Assembly: GCA_026182355.1 (NCBI GenBank)
Contig: JAPFBL010001928.1
Coordinates: 4,466,001 to 4,530,000 of the forward strand
DNA: 64,000 nt
Direction of reading: 5' to 3'
From: Hermatobates lingyangjiaoensis
Taxonomy: Eukaryota; Arthropoda; Insecta; Hemiptera; Hermatobatidae
The notes under the pieces are model-generated. The model worked only from the letters and a program-made list of their open reading frames with translations. It was not told the DNA's origin and made no database searches. A program made the translations under genes and the position numbers. Below are positions 1 to 12,590 of this stretch, piece by piece. Positions within the stretch are counted from its first letter, which is position 1. Every line of letters starts with the position of its first letter.

Positions 1-72
1 CGCAGTAATTCATTCATAATTATCATTTATTTTAATTTTTTATTTATATATTTCAAATTACATTCCCCCACC

Positions 73-103
<31 letters not shown>

Positions 104-764
104 TCTGTTTATCTATCTATCTGAAATATATACCTCAGAATAATGATAACAGAACAATTTTTGGTACTAGTTTCAGAAATTTTCAAGGTAAAAATGAAAA
201 TATAAAAACACTTTGGTAAAAGTGTTCGTAAAACGGGAAAGATTCGTAAAGCGGATAGAGCTACCCAATACACCCTCACATTACATATATTTTACACCTT
301 CATATATATATATATATATGTAATTTAATGCAACAGCGGGCTCTGCATTGACGATATTTTTGCTGATACCTACAAACTTCCGGGTAATCTTTCTTTTTTC
401 TAGCGCAAACGTCTATAATTATTGCCCAAGAGAAATAATAAAACAAGTGGTCGACACCTACTAGGTCGTCAGTTTAAAAGTTACCTCACTAATTTTAATT
501 ATCAAATTTCTGAAAACATAACGATAAGCTATAGTTACCCATAATTTATTAGATAAAATAATTAATAAAAGACAATTAAAAAAAATGAAAAATGGAGGAG
601 CATAATATAAAATAAATAATAAACTAAAAAAAAATTTGAATGATGAAGATTTAGTCTCGGAGGTGATCTGGGACCAACGAGGTTTTTTATGGGGACTTTC
701 TTCTGTTAGAAAGGTGTTTATGATGCTTATCCTTCAAGATGATATTGTGTTTTCTTAATAATTC
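1..764. other. AT-rich intergenic DNA with simple repeats
   Basis: No gene is seen here. The stretch holds a (CT)n tract near 70-110, a short (TA)n near 302-319 and otherwise unique-looking AT-rich sequence. No splice-flanked coding segment was recognised on either strand. Confidence 0.6.
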
Positions 765-975
765 TTCATTGGCAGTTCTAAATTTACTCAAGTGTATTAA
801 GAGTAGAGATCTTTAACGAGTTCCTCACATCTTACAATTTTGAGAGCATATTTTTTACCTCCCACTTGAAGAAATCGATGCTCGAGTAGATCCCAGGATT
901 AAACCTGGGATCTGCCAGTCTTCAGGGGGGGGGGGGGGGGCAAGCAAGCAACTGGGCTACCCTCTCTCCTACCAA
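765..975 (-). mobile_element. tRNA-derived SINE copy (family S)
   Basis: This is a copy of the dispersed short element that recurs near 6.3, 16.3, 19.2, 41.2-42.1 and 62.7 kb. Read on the minus strand it begins with a tRNA-like head containing a B-box-like stretch near 880-915. It continues through a body ending with a tail that reads 'cattgg(g)agtcctaaa' on the plus strand. The head is disrupted by a 16-base poly-G run at 925-940. Family membership comes from comparing the copies within this window. The Pol III promoter is inferred from B-box similarity only. Confidence 0.6.
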
Positions 976-1719
976 CGATGCTATTATATTTTACTTCTGT
1001 ACCTCTTAAAGGTATCATGAGTGTTGAAAGCAGGAATTTGATTAAGGATTTAAAATGGAAATAGTCCATGTTACAATAAGGAAGTGATGCAAAGTTGCCT
1101 CAGAATCAACTTCCATTGTCACAGACTTGTTTCGCATGTTGGAGTTCCTTTATTTAGTTCTTTAGCGAAGTCAGTATCGTCTCATCAGAGCTTCTGTTTC
1201 ACTGATATTTGGTTTTGGTTCATAATAGGTTTTCAACATGTTAATAACATAATAATTCCCCATTGTAGGATCACCAGGTACTCATATGTTACATAACTTT
1301 TCATCATTGAAGCTTTAAGTGAATGGAGTAAAATGAATACTTTTAGAATCAACACTGCCTTAAGGTATCATAAACATTTCTATCCTCTTGAAATAATTCA
1401 TAAAAGTTCCATCTTCGCAATTTGTTACAAACTTTAACGTTGAAGTTGTTGTCAAAGTCTTCTGCTCATATCCGTATTTATCAATATCCAGTGTGACAGG
1501 AGTGGAATCAGTACTCAGACGCTCAAAGGCTTCTTCAAACTCTGACTTTTCGTTCCCATACTCTGATCAACTTGAAATTCATAGTCCTCTTAAACATCGT
1601 CTTTCACCTAAATCTAATTCATTCTGTATCTTGTCACACCTTTCTTCATATTTTCAATGCTTTCTTTGCACAGTAAGTGTGTTGTTCTTTAGTTCTGTGT
1701 TTGTGGTTTACTGTGAAAC

Positions 1720-1720
<1 letters not shown>

Positions 1721-1766
<46 letters not shown>
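1721..1766. repeat. (TA)n microsatellite flanking an inverted repeat
   Basis: Uninterrupted TA dinucleotides run directly up to the left arm of the palindrome at 1767-2076. A second (TA)n at 2088-2124 borders the right arm. Confidence 0.95.
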
Positions 1767-1770
<4 letters not shown>

Positions 1771-2076
1771 TCAGATTGAATTTACGGTCTATTGTTTTTT
1801 TAATGAATTTTTTGGATAACTTTTCCAAAGCTCTTAATAGTTTTTTAAATTCACAAGGAACTAGATACATCAACTCACCATACGTTTGGTTTTCAATGAT
1901 TATATTTCTTCCAACGTTTCGTTTTTTTTTTTTTTTTTGAAAACCAAACGTATGGTGAGTTAATCTACCTAGTTCCTTGTGAATTTAAAAAACTATTAAG
2001 GGCTTTGGAAAAGTTATCCAAAAAATTAATTAAAAAAACAATAGACCGTAAATTCAATCTGAGATGTATTAAGGAA
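1767..2076. repeat. Large palindrome, possible PLE ORF fragments head to head
   Basis: Two arms of about 140-150 bases are near-perfect reverse complements of each other, for example 'acggtctattg' near 1785 and 'caatagaccgt' near 2038. They are separated by a poly-T centre at 1921-1938. The outward-reading frame of the right arm encodes a basic segment containing KKTIDRKFNLRCIKEGL. This resembles the Lys/Arg-rich region with an '(F)xLRCxxxGL' motif found near the N terminus of Penelope-like ORFs. That assignment is a family-level impression, not a proven match. Both arms end at (TA)n tracts. Confidence 0.6.
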
Positions 2077-2082
2077 GGACTG

Positions 2083-2087
<5 letters not shown>

Positions 2088-2124
<37 letters not shown>

Positions 2125-2152
2125 GAAGAGAGAGAGAGAGAGAGAGAGAGAG
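2088..2152. repeat. (TA)n then (GA)n compound microsatellite
   Basis: TA dinucleotides, with one TTA interruption, run to about 2124 and are followed by GA dinucleotides to 2152. Confidence 0.9.
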
Positions 2153-2282
2153 TCTCCAACCGTCTCTGAACCAGTGCGCTTGGTTTCCCTCTCTTATCTC
2201 TCCTGAAGACGGTTCAAACCAAAAATTAGAGACTGTAAGTGTGTTATTTTGATTTCTCTATGTTTCTTTGTCTATATTGAAC

Positions 2283-2316
<34 letters not shown>

Positions 2317-2318
2317 AC
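2153..2318 (+). repeat. Short dispersed repeat ending in (TA)n
   Basis: The segment reading 'ctgtaagtgtgtt ... ttgaac' followed by (TA)n is shared with 5490-5625. Both copies follow a CT-rich stretch and end in TA repeats, so they look like 3' ends of one retroelement-like family. The family is not recognised. Confidence 0.4.
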
Positions 2319-3398
2319 AGTACGTTCAACTAACAATTCTTCACAGTTGAACATTTTAACTTGAGTTTCTTTAGTTTTCTATGTTGAACTTTTCGTTTGT
2401 TCTCTTCACCAATTTCTTGCTCATGACACATAAAAACGTGTTTTAAAATTATTTGTCAAACCTGAAAAACTAAGAAACTAAAAATACATTATTAAAAATA
2501 TTGAATAATAGTGCCCTTTAAACAAAATAAACTCAAATTTACATTTATATTAGTCTTATCTGAGGATAAATCCCGATTGCTGCTCAAATAATCCCAAGTA
2601 ATATTTCTAATTGACAGGATATTTTTATACATACATACATACATACATACATACAATCAGATAGTTGTTGAAGTAAAAAAAAAATTAATATTGCCATATA
2701 CGAAGGAATAATGGAGGAAGCTGTCAGGAGGTCGAATAAAAAACTACACCTGTTGACCCTGTGGAGTTGATTTCCCTTTAATCGTATGACAAGGATGGCC
2801 AACACTCATGGTTGTGAATGTATGTATATGTCAGTGATGATAACGTCTGGCTATTGTATGGAGATTCGCAAATATGTATGTTACAGTGAAAGGCCGAAAT
2901 TGGTAAGTGTTAACAAATAACGGTTGGATGTCGTCATAGACAAGGTTTGTTTGTGAATGTGAGTCAAAAGACAAACTTCTTATTCACTTTATATTGGCAA
3001 CTGTTGAGATTTACCAAATGACCGTAATTAAGGTCTGAAAAACAAAATTTATTATAATTGGCAAATTTATTTACAATAAACAACTTAAATATAGCATTGG
3101 CTAACATGTGGGTAGGCCAATAGTTATTAATATATACCCGAGTTATTAACAACTCGAACAATATTGGTGATACGTCCTCAAATAACACTCTTTACAGATC
3201 AACCAATAATTGTTAACAAGAAATCCACATACCTCATTCTCAGTGGTGCCAACGTTTCTTTAAATTATTTGCCACGAAAAGAGTAACACTAACTTACTGA
3301 TTAATTTATATTAAATATGAATTCATTATAAACAGTAAATGATGACAATTATTTATAAATAAAATTATATAAGAGAATAACGCTATTAATGTAAAAAT
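2319..3398. other. AT-rich intergenic DNA
   Basis: No gene is seen. It contains a (TACA)n tract at about 2628-2656. Short open frames here lack splice context or recognisable motifs. Confidence 0.5.
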
Positions 3399-5098
3399 AA
3401 AAATCTGGAGTGGCCTACACTCTACTTTACTATAAGCAACTTAATGTCAAATTTCTTGAGTATATAAAACATAACGTCTCATTTAAGCATAACGTAAACA
3501 TCTAAATGGGATATAATTATTAGCCTATCATTCCTGAGGTAGTACAGATAGTGATTGAAGGACATATCATTTTATAAGCTTATTTTTGTACATCACAAAT
3601 AATTTATTATTTGAAAATAATTACATTAGTATAACTACAGCAGTAATAACATTTTTGAAAAACCAAAGTGAACATTTCTTGAAACGATTTATTCTCCTAC
3701 AAGAGAATGGCTTTCGTTCAAACAGCCAGTAGATTTCTTACATCGTTTACTTGACATCCTTCTACATTGAATATTAAAGTAAAATTTTTAAATTTAAAAC
3801 AGGAAAATACCCTTTTTTTCTCTGATAAACATCTTTAACTGCGAAGAAAATGTTGTTTTAAGGTGATTTGTTAATTAAAGATGTACGATAATTACATTTA
3901 TTAATATCTAAACGAAAGATTCAGATTATGAATTATCATTTACATTTTTGGTCTTTTATAGAATTATCATACTGGGAATTTTAATCTTTAAAATAATAAT
4001 AATAATAAGCTTCTTAGTATTTAATAAGATCATTTTCCTTCCCCTTTGTCAAATAACATATATACGAATTTTTTCTGAGTGAGTGTTATCATTTTCCTGC
4101 ACAATATTATTCCTCTTACATCTCATATAATTCAATAAACAATTTAAACTGTTCGTTTATAAAATCAATTTTATCTCAGTGGATTTGCTCAAAAAATTTC
4201 TAAGTCAATGTAAACAATGTAAAAAAATACAAAAAATTCGACAAGTATAGCAGGTGATCTCTTAGTCTAGGGTAAACAAAGAGTTTTTATATCGTTATTG
4301 CTCTTTCCCGTAATTGAAACTTCATGATTTTTTTTTATGAATTGCTAATTTTTTGTTCCATTTTTGGTCAAATTTTCATTATTTTTTAATCAGCCGTTTA
4401 GCGTCAAAAAAACATTTTCTGAAAACAGTTATCGTACTGTAACGCCCCATTAGTGAATGTAATTTTGAAAAAAATATCTCAACTCATTCTACACATAATG
4501 TTCTATTTATAGGCATAGTTTCATTATTGTCCGTCAAACAGTATGGCTTGTATCGCTCTCACAAGGTTTGAGATTGAATTATAAGTCAAAATTTTTACAT
4601 TTTAGTGAAAAAAAAATATTTCCCGTTATTTTAAAATTCTGAATATATTTTTCGTTTGTTCCATTTGTAACCTCAAAGATAATGTCAAAATTTCAAAACT
4701 CTAGAGTTATCAGTTTAGGAGAAATAAATGTTTTAAAAAAAACGGTTTTTGGCCAAAAAAGTGACTTTCCCATCATGCATAATTCTTCGCAAACAATAGG
4801 GATCTTCGTCTTTATGGGGCCAATTTTTGTGTAAAATATCAACTTGATCCATCAAAGATTCTGGACCGTAGCGTGGTAACAAGCAATGCTAACACACGCA
4901 CCCACCCACGCACCCACCCACCCACCCACGCACCCACCCACCACGCACCCACCCACCCACCACCCACCACCCACACACACACAGACATCATCGTAAAAAC
5001 GTCATAAAACGACTTCTGGGACCTCAAAACATGTAATTCCGTCAAAATCTCGAGATCGAATTTTTTCACGATCACTATACTTTACTTATAGTAAAGTA
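3399..5098 (-). mobile_element. 1.7-kb repeat family T with palindromic termini, copy 1
   Basis: The copy is bounded by 'ctggagtggcctacactc' next to 'tttactataag' on the left. On the right it ends in a palindrome, 'tactttacttatagtaaag', at about 5078-5098. Related copies lie at 7.8-9.2, 19.96, 24.9-26.3, 28.9-29.6 and 43.7-46.4 kb. The two ends share the 'actttactataagtaaa' element in inverted orientation, which suggests a non-autonomous DNA transposon, but no transposase ORF is seen. Near the right end it carries a CCCA/CCAC minisatellite. Confidence 0.65.
4893..4985. repeat. CCCA/CCAC minisatellite inside family-T copy
   Basis: Short 'cgcacccacccac' units are repeated. The equivalent place in the 43.7-kb copy is a GT/GAGTGTG tract near 43842-43860, so this position within the element is a recurrent site of simple-repeat expansion. 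Confidence 0.85.
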
Positions 5099-5332
5099 AA
5101 AATATGTGATAAATGGAAATATACATTTTATGAGTTTTATAACCTTATTTTTACGTTATATAACAAATGTTACGTTTGTAACATTTTATATATATTCTTA
5201 CTTCTGTAGTTTCTTTAATAGTCGTAACCACATGAAGTGACAATTGTCGAAATATAGAAGTGAGTTACATCTGTGTCCATCTTTGTGTTACTTCCGTTAT
5301 AAGGTATATTTAAAGTCCTATGGACCGTTTCA

Positions 5333-5336
<4 letters not shown>

Positions 5337-5387
<51 letters not shown>

Positions 5388-5392
5388 ATATT
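5337..5392. repeat. (TA)n microsatellite
   Basis: TA dinucleotides with one TTA interruption lie immediately left of the hairpin at 5407-5507. Confidence 0.95.
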
Positions 5393-5406
5393 ATAAACAG
5401 ACCAAC

Positions 5407-5507
5407 CACGTTGTAGGCGCAACGGCTAGTAACCTCGTTACTAGCTACAATTACTAGTTACTAATAATAGTTACAACGGTTGCTAGCCGTTGCGTCTACA
5501 ACGTGCT
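5407..5507. repeat. Hairpin with about 30-bp arms
   Basis: 'acgttgtaggcgcaacgg' near 5409 is the reverse complement, with a mismatch, of 'ccgttgcgtctacaacgt' near 5487. The central part contains further CTAGTTACTAG-like internal repeats. It sits between (TA)n at 5337-5392 and a retroelement-like tail ending in (TA)n near 5625. Confidence 0.75.
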
Positions 5508-5625
5508 TAGCTCCCTTTCTCTTTTCTCCTAAAAACGGATTGCCCGAAAATTTGAGGCTGTAAGTGTGTTTCTTTACTTTCTGTGCTATCTATCTTCAAT
5601 TTTGAACTGTTATATATATATATAA

Positions 5626-6267
5626 ATTAAAAAACTAAAATAGCTAAAATCTAATATCGAATGTACAAATAATGGTATAGTGTTTAGAGAAATAAGCATA
5701 AGTAAATTGCAAACCGAATAAATATAAATTATCTGAATGGCTGGTATGCTTTTCCAAAGAAGTTTAAATATCAATATGAATACTTCACGACTGTGGGAAG
5801 GTTTTCAAATAAGTAATATCACAGTGAGATTTGTCACGATAGACTGATGTAGATATGAAACACTTTGTAGAAGTTTTCCGCTTTTGGACATTAGAATGGC
5901 ATCACAGGAGGAGCTGATGGATACAAATTGTTTTTGTATAAAATAAAGGTATTTATAAACGTTAATATTTCATAAAAACAATCGTATGTCCGTTTTAATA
6001 TTTCATATTAGTTGTATACAACGGTTCAGTGATTTGCTTGCATCCTGAAGGTAAAAATACTTGTTAAAGTGTTTTCTCGAATGATTGAATACTGTATGAT
6101 GAAAGTTGTATGGACAGCTGAAAATGTTAAATGTTGATAGAACGGTTAAAGAACTAGAAAACAGATCAGTGAACGAGTCAGTGTTGTGAGCAACGTCTTG
6201 GCCCGCCAGTTGAAGTCAACCCTTGGTTTGCCAATACCCGCGTTGACGACAGTATTCGTGAAGACAC
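5626..6267. other. Intergenic DNA, one less AT-rich block
   Basis: The stretch is mostly AT-rich. The part around 6180-6265 is richer in GC and reads open on + with a presequence-like peptide (V-SNVLARQLKSTLG). It begins at GTG rather than ATG and runs straight into a SINE, so I do not call a gene. Confidence 0.3.
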
Positions 6268-6430
6268 CAACAGGGGCCAGGGTGGCCTATATTCTTACTT
6301 CCGGACAGAAGGTCCGGGGTTCGATACCCAATCTGATCCTCAGATTTATTCACACGAAAAATTTATTCACACATCCTCTCTCAAAGAGAATGTTAAGCCC
6401 TCGGTCCCGAGCTTGTACGATGTCAGCGAA
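6268..6430 (+). mobile_element. tRNA-derived SINE copy, plus orientation, truncated
   Basis: It contains 'ggtccggggttcgatacc', which matches a Pol III B box (GGTTCGAnnCC). This is followed by 'agatttattcacac' and then by 'cggtcccgagcttgtacgat', the family-S body found in inverse orientation at 16.3 and 62.7 kb. The tail is missing. Confidence 0.65.
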
Positions 6431-7788
6431 ACGCTCAAGATCTCTATTCTAAATACGCTTAAGTTAGAAAAAAATTTTTAGGGTTTCCAATGTTCATTGT
6501 TTGTTATCACGAAGGGCAATCTTTGGCCTATGTCTCTTCTCTCGTAGGACGGTGACTGACTAAGTCAGTTAGGTTACTAAGTTACTTAGGTTCACCTAAC
6601 CTAAGAACACTGACGTGTTACAGCTCAACATTTATGAAAAACAATGTCAGTATTTATTTGCTCAAGTACAGTTAAACAAGTGCATGATGGGTCCCGAAAG
6701 AGTTAACGCAACAACACAAGAATACAAGACCCAAAGTGCCAGCTGACTTGAAAGAATTCTATGAAAGTGTAGACCCTTTCATAAACAAGTTTTTAAAGTT
6801 TGATAAATTCTGAGTTAACTATTTGTAATAAGAGTCCAAAAAAACAAAGCATCGTTTGAAAGCAAACGGCGTATGCTTATTTTGACTTTTACAGTCCCAA
6901 ATTTCAGGATACGGTTTTTTTTTTAATAACAACTGGCCCAAATTATATGATGAGAGAGAAGTTGTTTTGGAAACCACTGCCATGAATTATGCCATTTATA
7001 GATGTTTTGAAAACTACTCTCCTAAATTATTGGATTTATTATTGGTTGTTTTGAAAACCATTCCTTTGAATTATCTGGTTTAAAGTTATTTAGGAGGACA
7101 CTGGCTGCACTAATGTATTCGGTCTGTGGTTGTTTGAAAAGTATCCAAATTTGGACGGAATACTCTGTCACCTTGAAAGGCGTCCAAAGTCTCCAGACCT
7201 TGGTATTTCAAATAAATACACATGTCTTAATCAGTATTCTATCAACAGTTTTAAGAGTCGCAGATAAGGCCTACTTTGAATGCTTATTTTAATCAATACA
7301 CTACTTTAAAAGGATGTCTAATCATTCCTTTGCTAACAAAGTCGTAATTAAATTTCGTTAATCACCAGATGGTCAGATACGTCATTGGCACAGCTCTTGT
7401 GTAACATCATCAGTGACTGACAATTTTAAGATTTTTTTACACTTCGTTTTAACAGTTCTTTTTAATATAGCTACAGCCTAAAACAAACATAAATATATTA
7501 TTAAATAATAAATGAACTAAATTATTTCCCTCAACCGGATTTTTTGCGTATTCATTACTACTGAGAGTCTAATTCTAAGGATTTGAACTTCGTTCAAATA
7601 ATGCAATTGATGATAACATAAAAGTTCCAAAATGGATCGAGTAGAGAATAAAATTTTAAATTAAAGTGTTTGTCCATATGTTTGCTCACACTATAGACAT
7701 GGACAAATGAAATTCAATTAGAATCACAAGGGTCTTAATTTTTGCAACATTTTTCTAATATAGTTTTTGTGTGAAAGAAATAAAAAAA
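6431..7788. other. AT-rich intergenic DNA
   Basis: Around 6960-7140 there are loosely repeated phrases of the type 'ttttgaaaaccac...ccatgaattat', suggesting a very degenerate short tandem repeat. No gene was recognised. Confidence 0.4.
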
Positions 7789-9166
7789 AATCTGGAGTGG
7801 CCTACACTAAACTTTGTTATAAGTAAACATACTATCAAACTTCTTGGTTACATAATTTATAATGTTTCAAATAAGCATAATATAAATGTCTGAATGAGGA
7901 ATGCATTCCTGGAGGTAGTACAGATAGTGATTCATCCACTTATCAATATATATGCTTAGTTTTGTATATCACTCCACTGATACATATACTATCATTAGTA
8001 TAACTACATCAGTAATAACATTTTGAAAAGCGAAAGTGTAGATTTTGTGTTACGAAATATTTAATCTCTTACAGAATAACACGGCTTTTGTTCCAATAGC
8101 CAGTGGATCTCTTACAAAAGTTTACCTGACCTTCTACATTGAATATTTAAGACTAAGTTTCCCATTTTAAAACTTGAGAATATTCCTAATTTGTCTGCAA
8201 AATATCAGCACCATTTAAGAAAAAATGTCGTTTTGTTAATTAAAGAAGTAGGATAATTTCAGTAATTATTTTTCAAAGAATGTTTTTAATTTTGAATTTA
8301 CATTTATGGTCTTTTATAAAATTATTATACTGAGAATTTTTCAGGATTTCGCAAATAAAGGTTAATGAAGATAGCTGTTATGATTTGTAGCTTTCCTTGT
8401 TGTCAGAGCCCATCGCCTTAACTCTTTCATACGATGAATGGTGAGCTCTTGAAAGCTCACGATTTCATGATATATACGATTGACTACCAGTGAACGTAGG
8501 AAAATCAACCCAACATTCTCAAATGTTTGTCACTTTGTGACTGGTTTATTGTTATAGCATATGATAAACGGTCGCAAAACTGCATTCTTTCTAAAGTGCA
8601 TAGGAAGTTAAATTCACATTAGGCCAGCTATAGTATGGATTGGAATATGTATGTTGATTATTGGGACACTAACCAATGAAGCCACAATTTATCACTGGTA
8701 TATGGTGACCACTTCCTTCCTATGTGCCGTTGCATAGTCTAGTCAGAACACAGAAAACTATAAGGATCACTGTTATTGAGCTGAGTAGTAAACCCAATTT
8801 TTATAACAGAATATCTGGTTGTAAGAAAGAAATTCAAGTGATAGTGCTGAATCACAGAAGGTACAGTAGTCTCCTAGAAGTTTAATTAAGACTTCCTTGC
8901 TGATCAGGAAACGGTCTTTAAAATCCTTCTCACTGCCTCAAAATGATATTTATTATACTCGTACTAAAGCCAAAGAGCTGCCGATGCAAGAAATTGTATG
9001 AATCATTGAAAGCAACATTTCAGGCATTTTCTAGCAGATTATTTTCAATTGCCAAGATTCAAATTCCCTTTCATCTTCTGTTACCTTGATGTGTTGGCTT
9101 ATTGTATACTGAATGAAATTCTGCTACAGAACTGAATTTTTACTTTACTATAAATAAAGTATAGTT
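7789..9166 (-). mobile_element. Family-T repeat, copy 2 (diverged)
   Basis: It begins with 'ctggagtggcctacacta' and follows copy 1 closely to about 8340. It ends with 'tactttactataaataaag' at about 9140-9166. The interior (about 8340-9130) does not match copy 1 and has probably been replaced or rearranged. Confidence 0.5.
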
Positions 9167-9282
9167 CTTTTTAAAAAAAAATGAGTCTAGTGATTGTTGG
9201 ATTTGCATGTTTGAGGTCTCCAAAGTCCATTTTTGACATTTTAACATAGGTAAAGTGAACACTATACGTTCATCTAAAGGAG

Positions 9283-9558
9283 GGATCTTCAACCTTTTTT
9301 ACATCGCGACTCATTTTTGACGCCAAAATTTATTCGCGACCCTTTAATAAGAACAAAAATAAAATTAACAACAAGTAAAAAAGGGAAAATTAAAATAAAT
9401 TTTGATAAATAGTAACATTAATGAGATTGCTGTCCCGCATTAATAATAAATAAATTATTGATTTAATTTAGATCTTTATTTTCTATTTAAAAATAAACAA
9501 TTTCAAACATTTCGCGACCCCCAAGGGAGTTGCGACCCACCGGTTGAAGACGCTTGAT
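9283..9558. mobile_element. hAT-type MITE
   Basis: The termini are inverted. The left end reads 'gggatcttcaacctttttt', the right end reads 'ggttgaagacgcttg', and both ends carry 'cgcgac(c/t)c' motifs. Imperfect 8-bp flanking duplications (catctaaa / gatctaat) fit hAT elements. The interior is AT-rich and non-coding, so this is a non-autonomous element of about 275 bp. Confidence 0.7.
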
Positions 9559-12039
9559 CTAATGTAACGGTAAGTTGTATTTCTGAGAGAAGTAAAGCTG
9601 GCACTCGCAACACTGTACACAGATAACAACAGTAATGGTTAAACATTATTCTTCTCAAAACACAAACATGTAAAAATAAATACAAACAGCATTTCATCTA
9701 TGAGTATACATTATATGAAATTGGTATAAATAGGCAGCAGATCCTCTTTTAAACAAGTATCATTAAAATTAACCGCAGTCTCGGCATTCACGATCTTAAG
9801 ACTGAGAGATTCGATCCTACGAACTAACCTCCTGCTAACAGGGTTCAACTGGAAAAGGAGTTGATCAAGTGACATGTTAAATTAAAATCGATGACTCATG
9901 CTTAGTCATTGCTATAAATAGATTAAAAGGATAGTACAGGTTAATATAAAGAGAAGGTCAAAGGTCAATAATGAACAAGAAACAAGCGGTTAGAATAAAA
10001 GAGTTGAAAGGTCAACGGTATAAGTGGACTAATAGAGAATACATAGATTAAGAAAATTATTAATAATAATTAATAATAATAATAATTAAGATTAATAGTA
10101 AACTAGAAAAGATATATTAAATAAAGAGTTGAAAGAGAGTAAGAATTAATAGGGAAGGTGTAGTTAGTTAGAAAATAAAGAAAAGAATAATAATAATAAA
10201 TATAAAAATAAATAATAATAAATAAATAATAATAAATATAAAATAAATATTATATGAAATACTCATAATAGATAGTTTAATGTTAACAAACTCGGTTTTA
10301 CGTGATATTCAGCCTTTAAGATACTTTATAAAACAGAAATGGTAAAACACGTAACTATACCAAAATGAATTACATTGGAGAGAAAGAGAGGGGGAATAGA
10401 CAGAGGAAAGTTTCAATAATAAAGAATTTTTTTTTAAATATAAAAACTTTTTCTTTTTCTATAATTATTCTATGTATGTTGATGCAGTTCACTTTAAATA
10501 ATAAAGTAGAGTTCACTGCTTGATTAGCATTGTTAATTAGGTAAAATTATTTCTGGATTATTTTTACTGAAAAAGAGTAGTCATTAATCATTAAATCTTC
10601 TTATTTATGGTGGAAATGTCGTGGTTATTATCAACTGTTGCGAGGTTTTGAACGGTGGTCCACACGTTTTGACTCAACTGAAAATGGGATATTAAAATTA
10701 AAAACAAAAAATAGGTTTTATTTTTTTTTTGAATTCGCTGGACGGAAGGCTGGTCCAGTAATAGAGGAACCAGCTGGTGACGGCTGAAGGTCGATCTCTG
10801 ATGCAAGGCCCGATCCGATACGCTGTTTCCTAACCAACACTGGGCAATACGTAACACCCCCACATCAACAGAGCCCCATTCAACCTCCAGCACATTAATA
10901 CCAGAACACCTTATTCAGGCTACATCAACACTTGCGAAACGCAATTACCTTTGGGGTAAACACAATCCAAACCAGAAAAGATGCAACGTACTCTAACAAC
11001 TATTTGACTCATCAAGCTTGAGCTAAGTTAGCTCTGTAAATCATTAACAAAGGTTTAACCATGCTTACTAATATCATTATTAGCACTAGAGTGATACATT
11101 ACTTAGGTTACTAACAACTCATCAACCTAGACCGAATGGAACACAACTAACAGGATTTCATCAATTTAGGTCTCCAAAAAAAACAGCACGTATAGCACTA
11201 TTTACTCTCACGTAGAACTTTGTGGTTAATTACCAAATGAGAACTCAAGAACTAACAGGACAACATTATTTAAATCCCCTTAAAAAGAGCTCTGTGTATC
11301 CCGCTCTCACATTGTAATTGAAAGTTACCTACTAGAGTTACCTTCTTTTGAATAACACTTTTGAGTTGTTCTTGAATAACACTCAAGAACTCATGTGATA
11401 TCGTCATTTTAGGTCTGAGAAGAAAACTACATACATAACACTCTTTTATCCCTACATAAAAACCTGACGTCACTTTCTAAAACAGACTATTGCAGAGAGT
11501 CAATAATGTCAATTAAAGCCTCCAAGTTCATTACAAATGATTCGCGCATGCCAATTAGGTTTTATTTGTAAATTTTAATTCAGTTTATCATTATACCAAG
11601 TAAAGAATTCAATTCCTTTTCTCTCAGTAATTAGATTATTATTTCTTCCCGAATATTGTATTATAGGCTTTTGAAGATGTACGAAATTGAAAGGCCGCAT
11701 TAATGTTCAGACGGATGATGTCATTTTGTCAACATTGATTTATTAGCAGTATAACTCTAAAGGTTACCAACTCCAATGAAACTTTGAATTGTTTACTCAT
11801 GCCAATCCAGCGTTTTATGTTGTAATTTTAGATTCAGTTTATCATCTATACCAAGTAAGCATAATTCAATTCCTTTTCTAATCAGTTGAATAAGCATAAA
11901 TATTACTTATGCTTCCTAAAGAAGCATTATAAATTTGTTTCTTTATTGTTTTAAGAGTAACGCAGGGTTGCTAAATTGGTATTTATGGTCAGATTTCATT
12001 AGTGAAGAGTGCGAATGTATATTTTGCATATACCATAAC
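9559..12039. other. AT-rich intergenic DNA with (AAT)-type repeats
   Basis: About 10050-10260 is rich in AATAAT/AATAAATA units. Short open frames, such as one on the minus strand at 10591-10893, have no recognisable domain or splice context. No gene is called. Confidence 0.5.
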
Positions 12040-12590
12040 TAAAGTTATCAACTCCTTTCTCGACGTTGCACTTGTTGATACTCACATGACAGCCCTAATG
12101 TTGCCTTGATTAGATTAGCTAAGTATCTACCTAGAGTAACACTGTTGCATGGAATTACTGTCCCTAATAGGTGACCTAAGCATAAATCATTACTGTTGAT
12201 GAATTCCTAAAGATATGCTACTTAAAGTAATGTTGTTGATTGTATTAGTGTATATACCTAGAGTAACGCAGTTGATGGAAATTACTGTCTAATATGACCT
12301 AGTATCATACTGGTGATGAATATTGGGATATGTACTGAAGTATGTTGTTGAATTGTATATTTTGCATATACCTAGAGTAACACTGTTGATGGAAATTACT
12401 GTCTAATATGACCTAGTATCATACTGTTGATGAATATTGGGATATGTACCTGAAGTAATGTTGTTGATTGGTATTAGTGTATATACCTAGAGTAACACTG
12501 TTGATGGAAATTACTGTCTAATATGACCTAGTATCATACTGTTGATGAATATTGGGATATGTACCTAAAGTAATGTTGTTGTTGTAATTT
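12040..12590. repeat. Tandem array, about 115-bp units
   Basis: The phrase 'ctagagtaac(ac)tgttgatgg' recurs at about 12131, 12258, 12372 and 12487, giving spacings of 127, 114 and 115. Each unit also holds a second internal repeat, 'atactgttgatgaatattgg'. The last two units are nearly identical and the first is diverged. Confidence 0.85.

Noticed and set aside
880..915. tRNA-like segments as real tRNA genes
   Set aside because: Only the B-box region is well kept and the same segment recurs in all SINE copies. No complete cloverleaf could be drawn.
1493..1940. Overlapping open frames on both strands with Ile/Tyr runs
   Set aside because: They read through (TA)n and the palindrome arms. The open state is due to the repeats.
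4839..5075. Gly/Trp/Val-rich minus-strand frame
   Set aside because: It is produced by the CCCA minisatellite within the family-T copy.
6186..6452. 88-residue frame with a presequence-like start, considered as the missing MDH first exon
   Set aside because: It begins at GTG, runs directly into a SINE, shows no convincing donor in the needed phase, and is 23 kb upstream.
10591..10893. 100-residue minus-strand frame
   Set aside because: No recognisable motif, no splice context, and it crosses a poly-T run.
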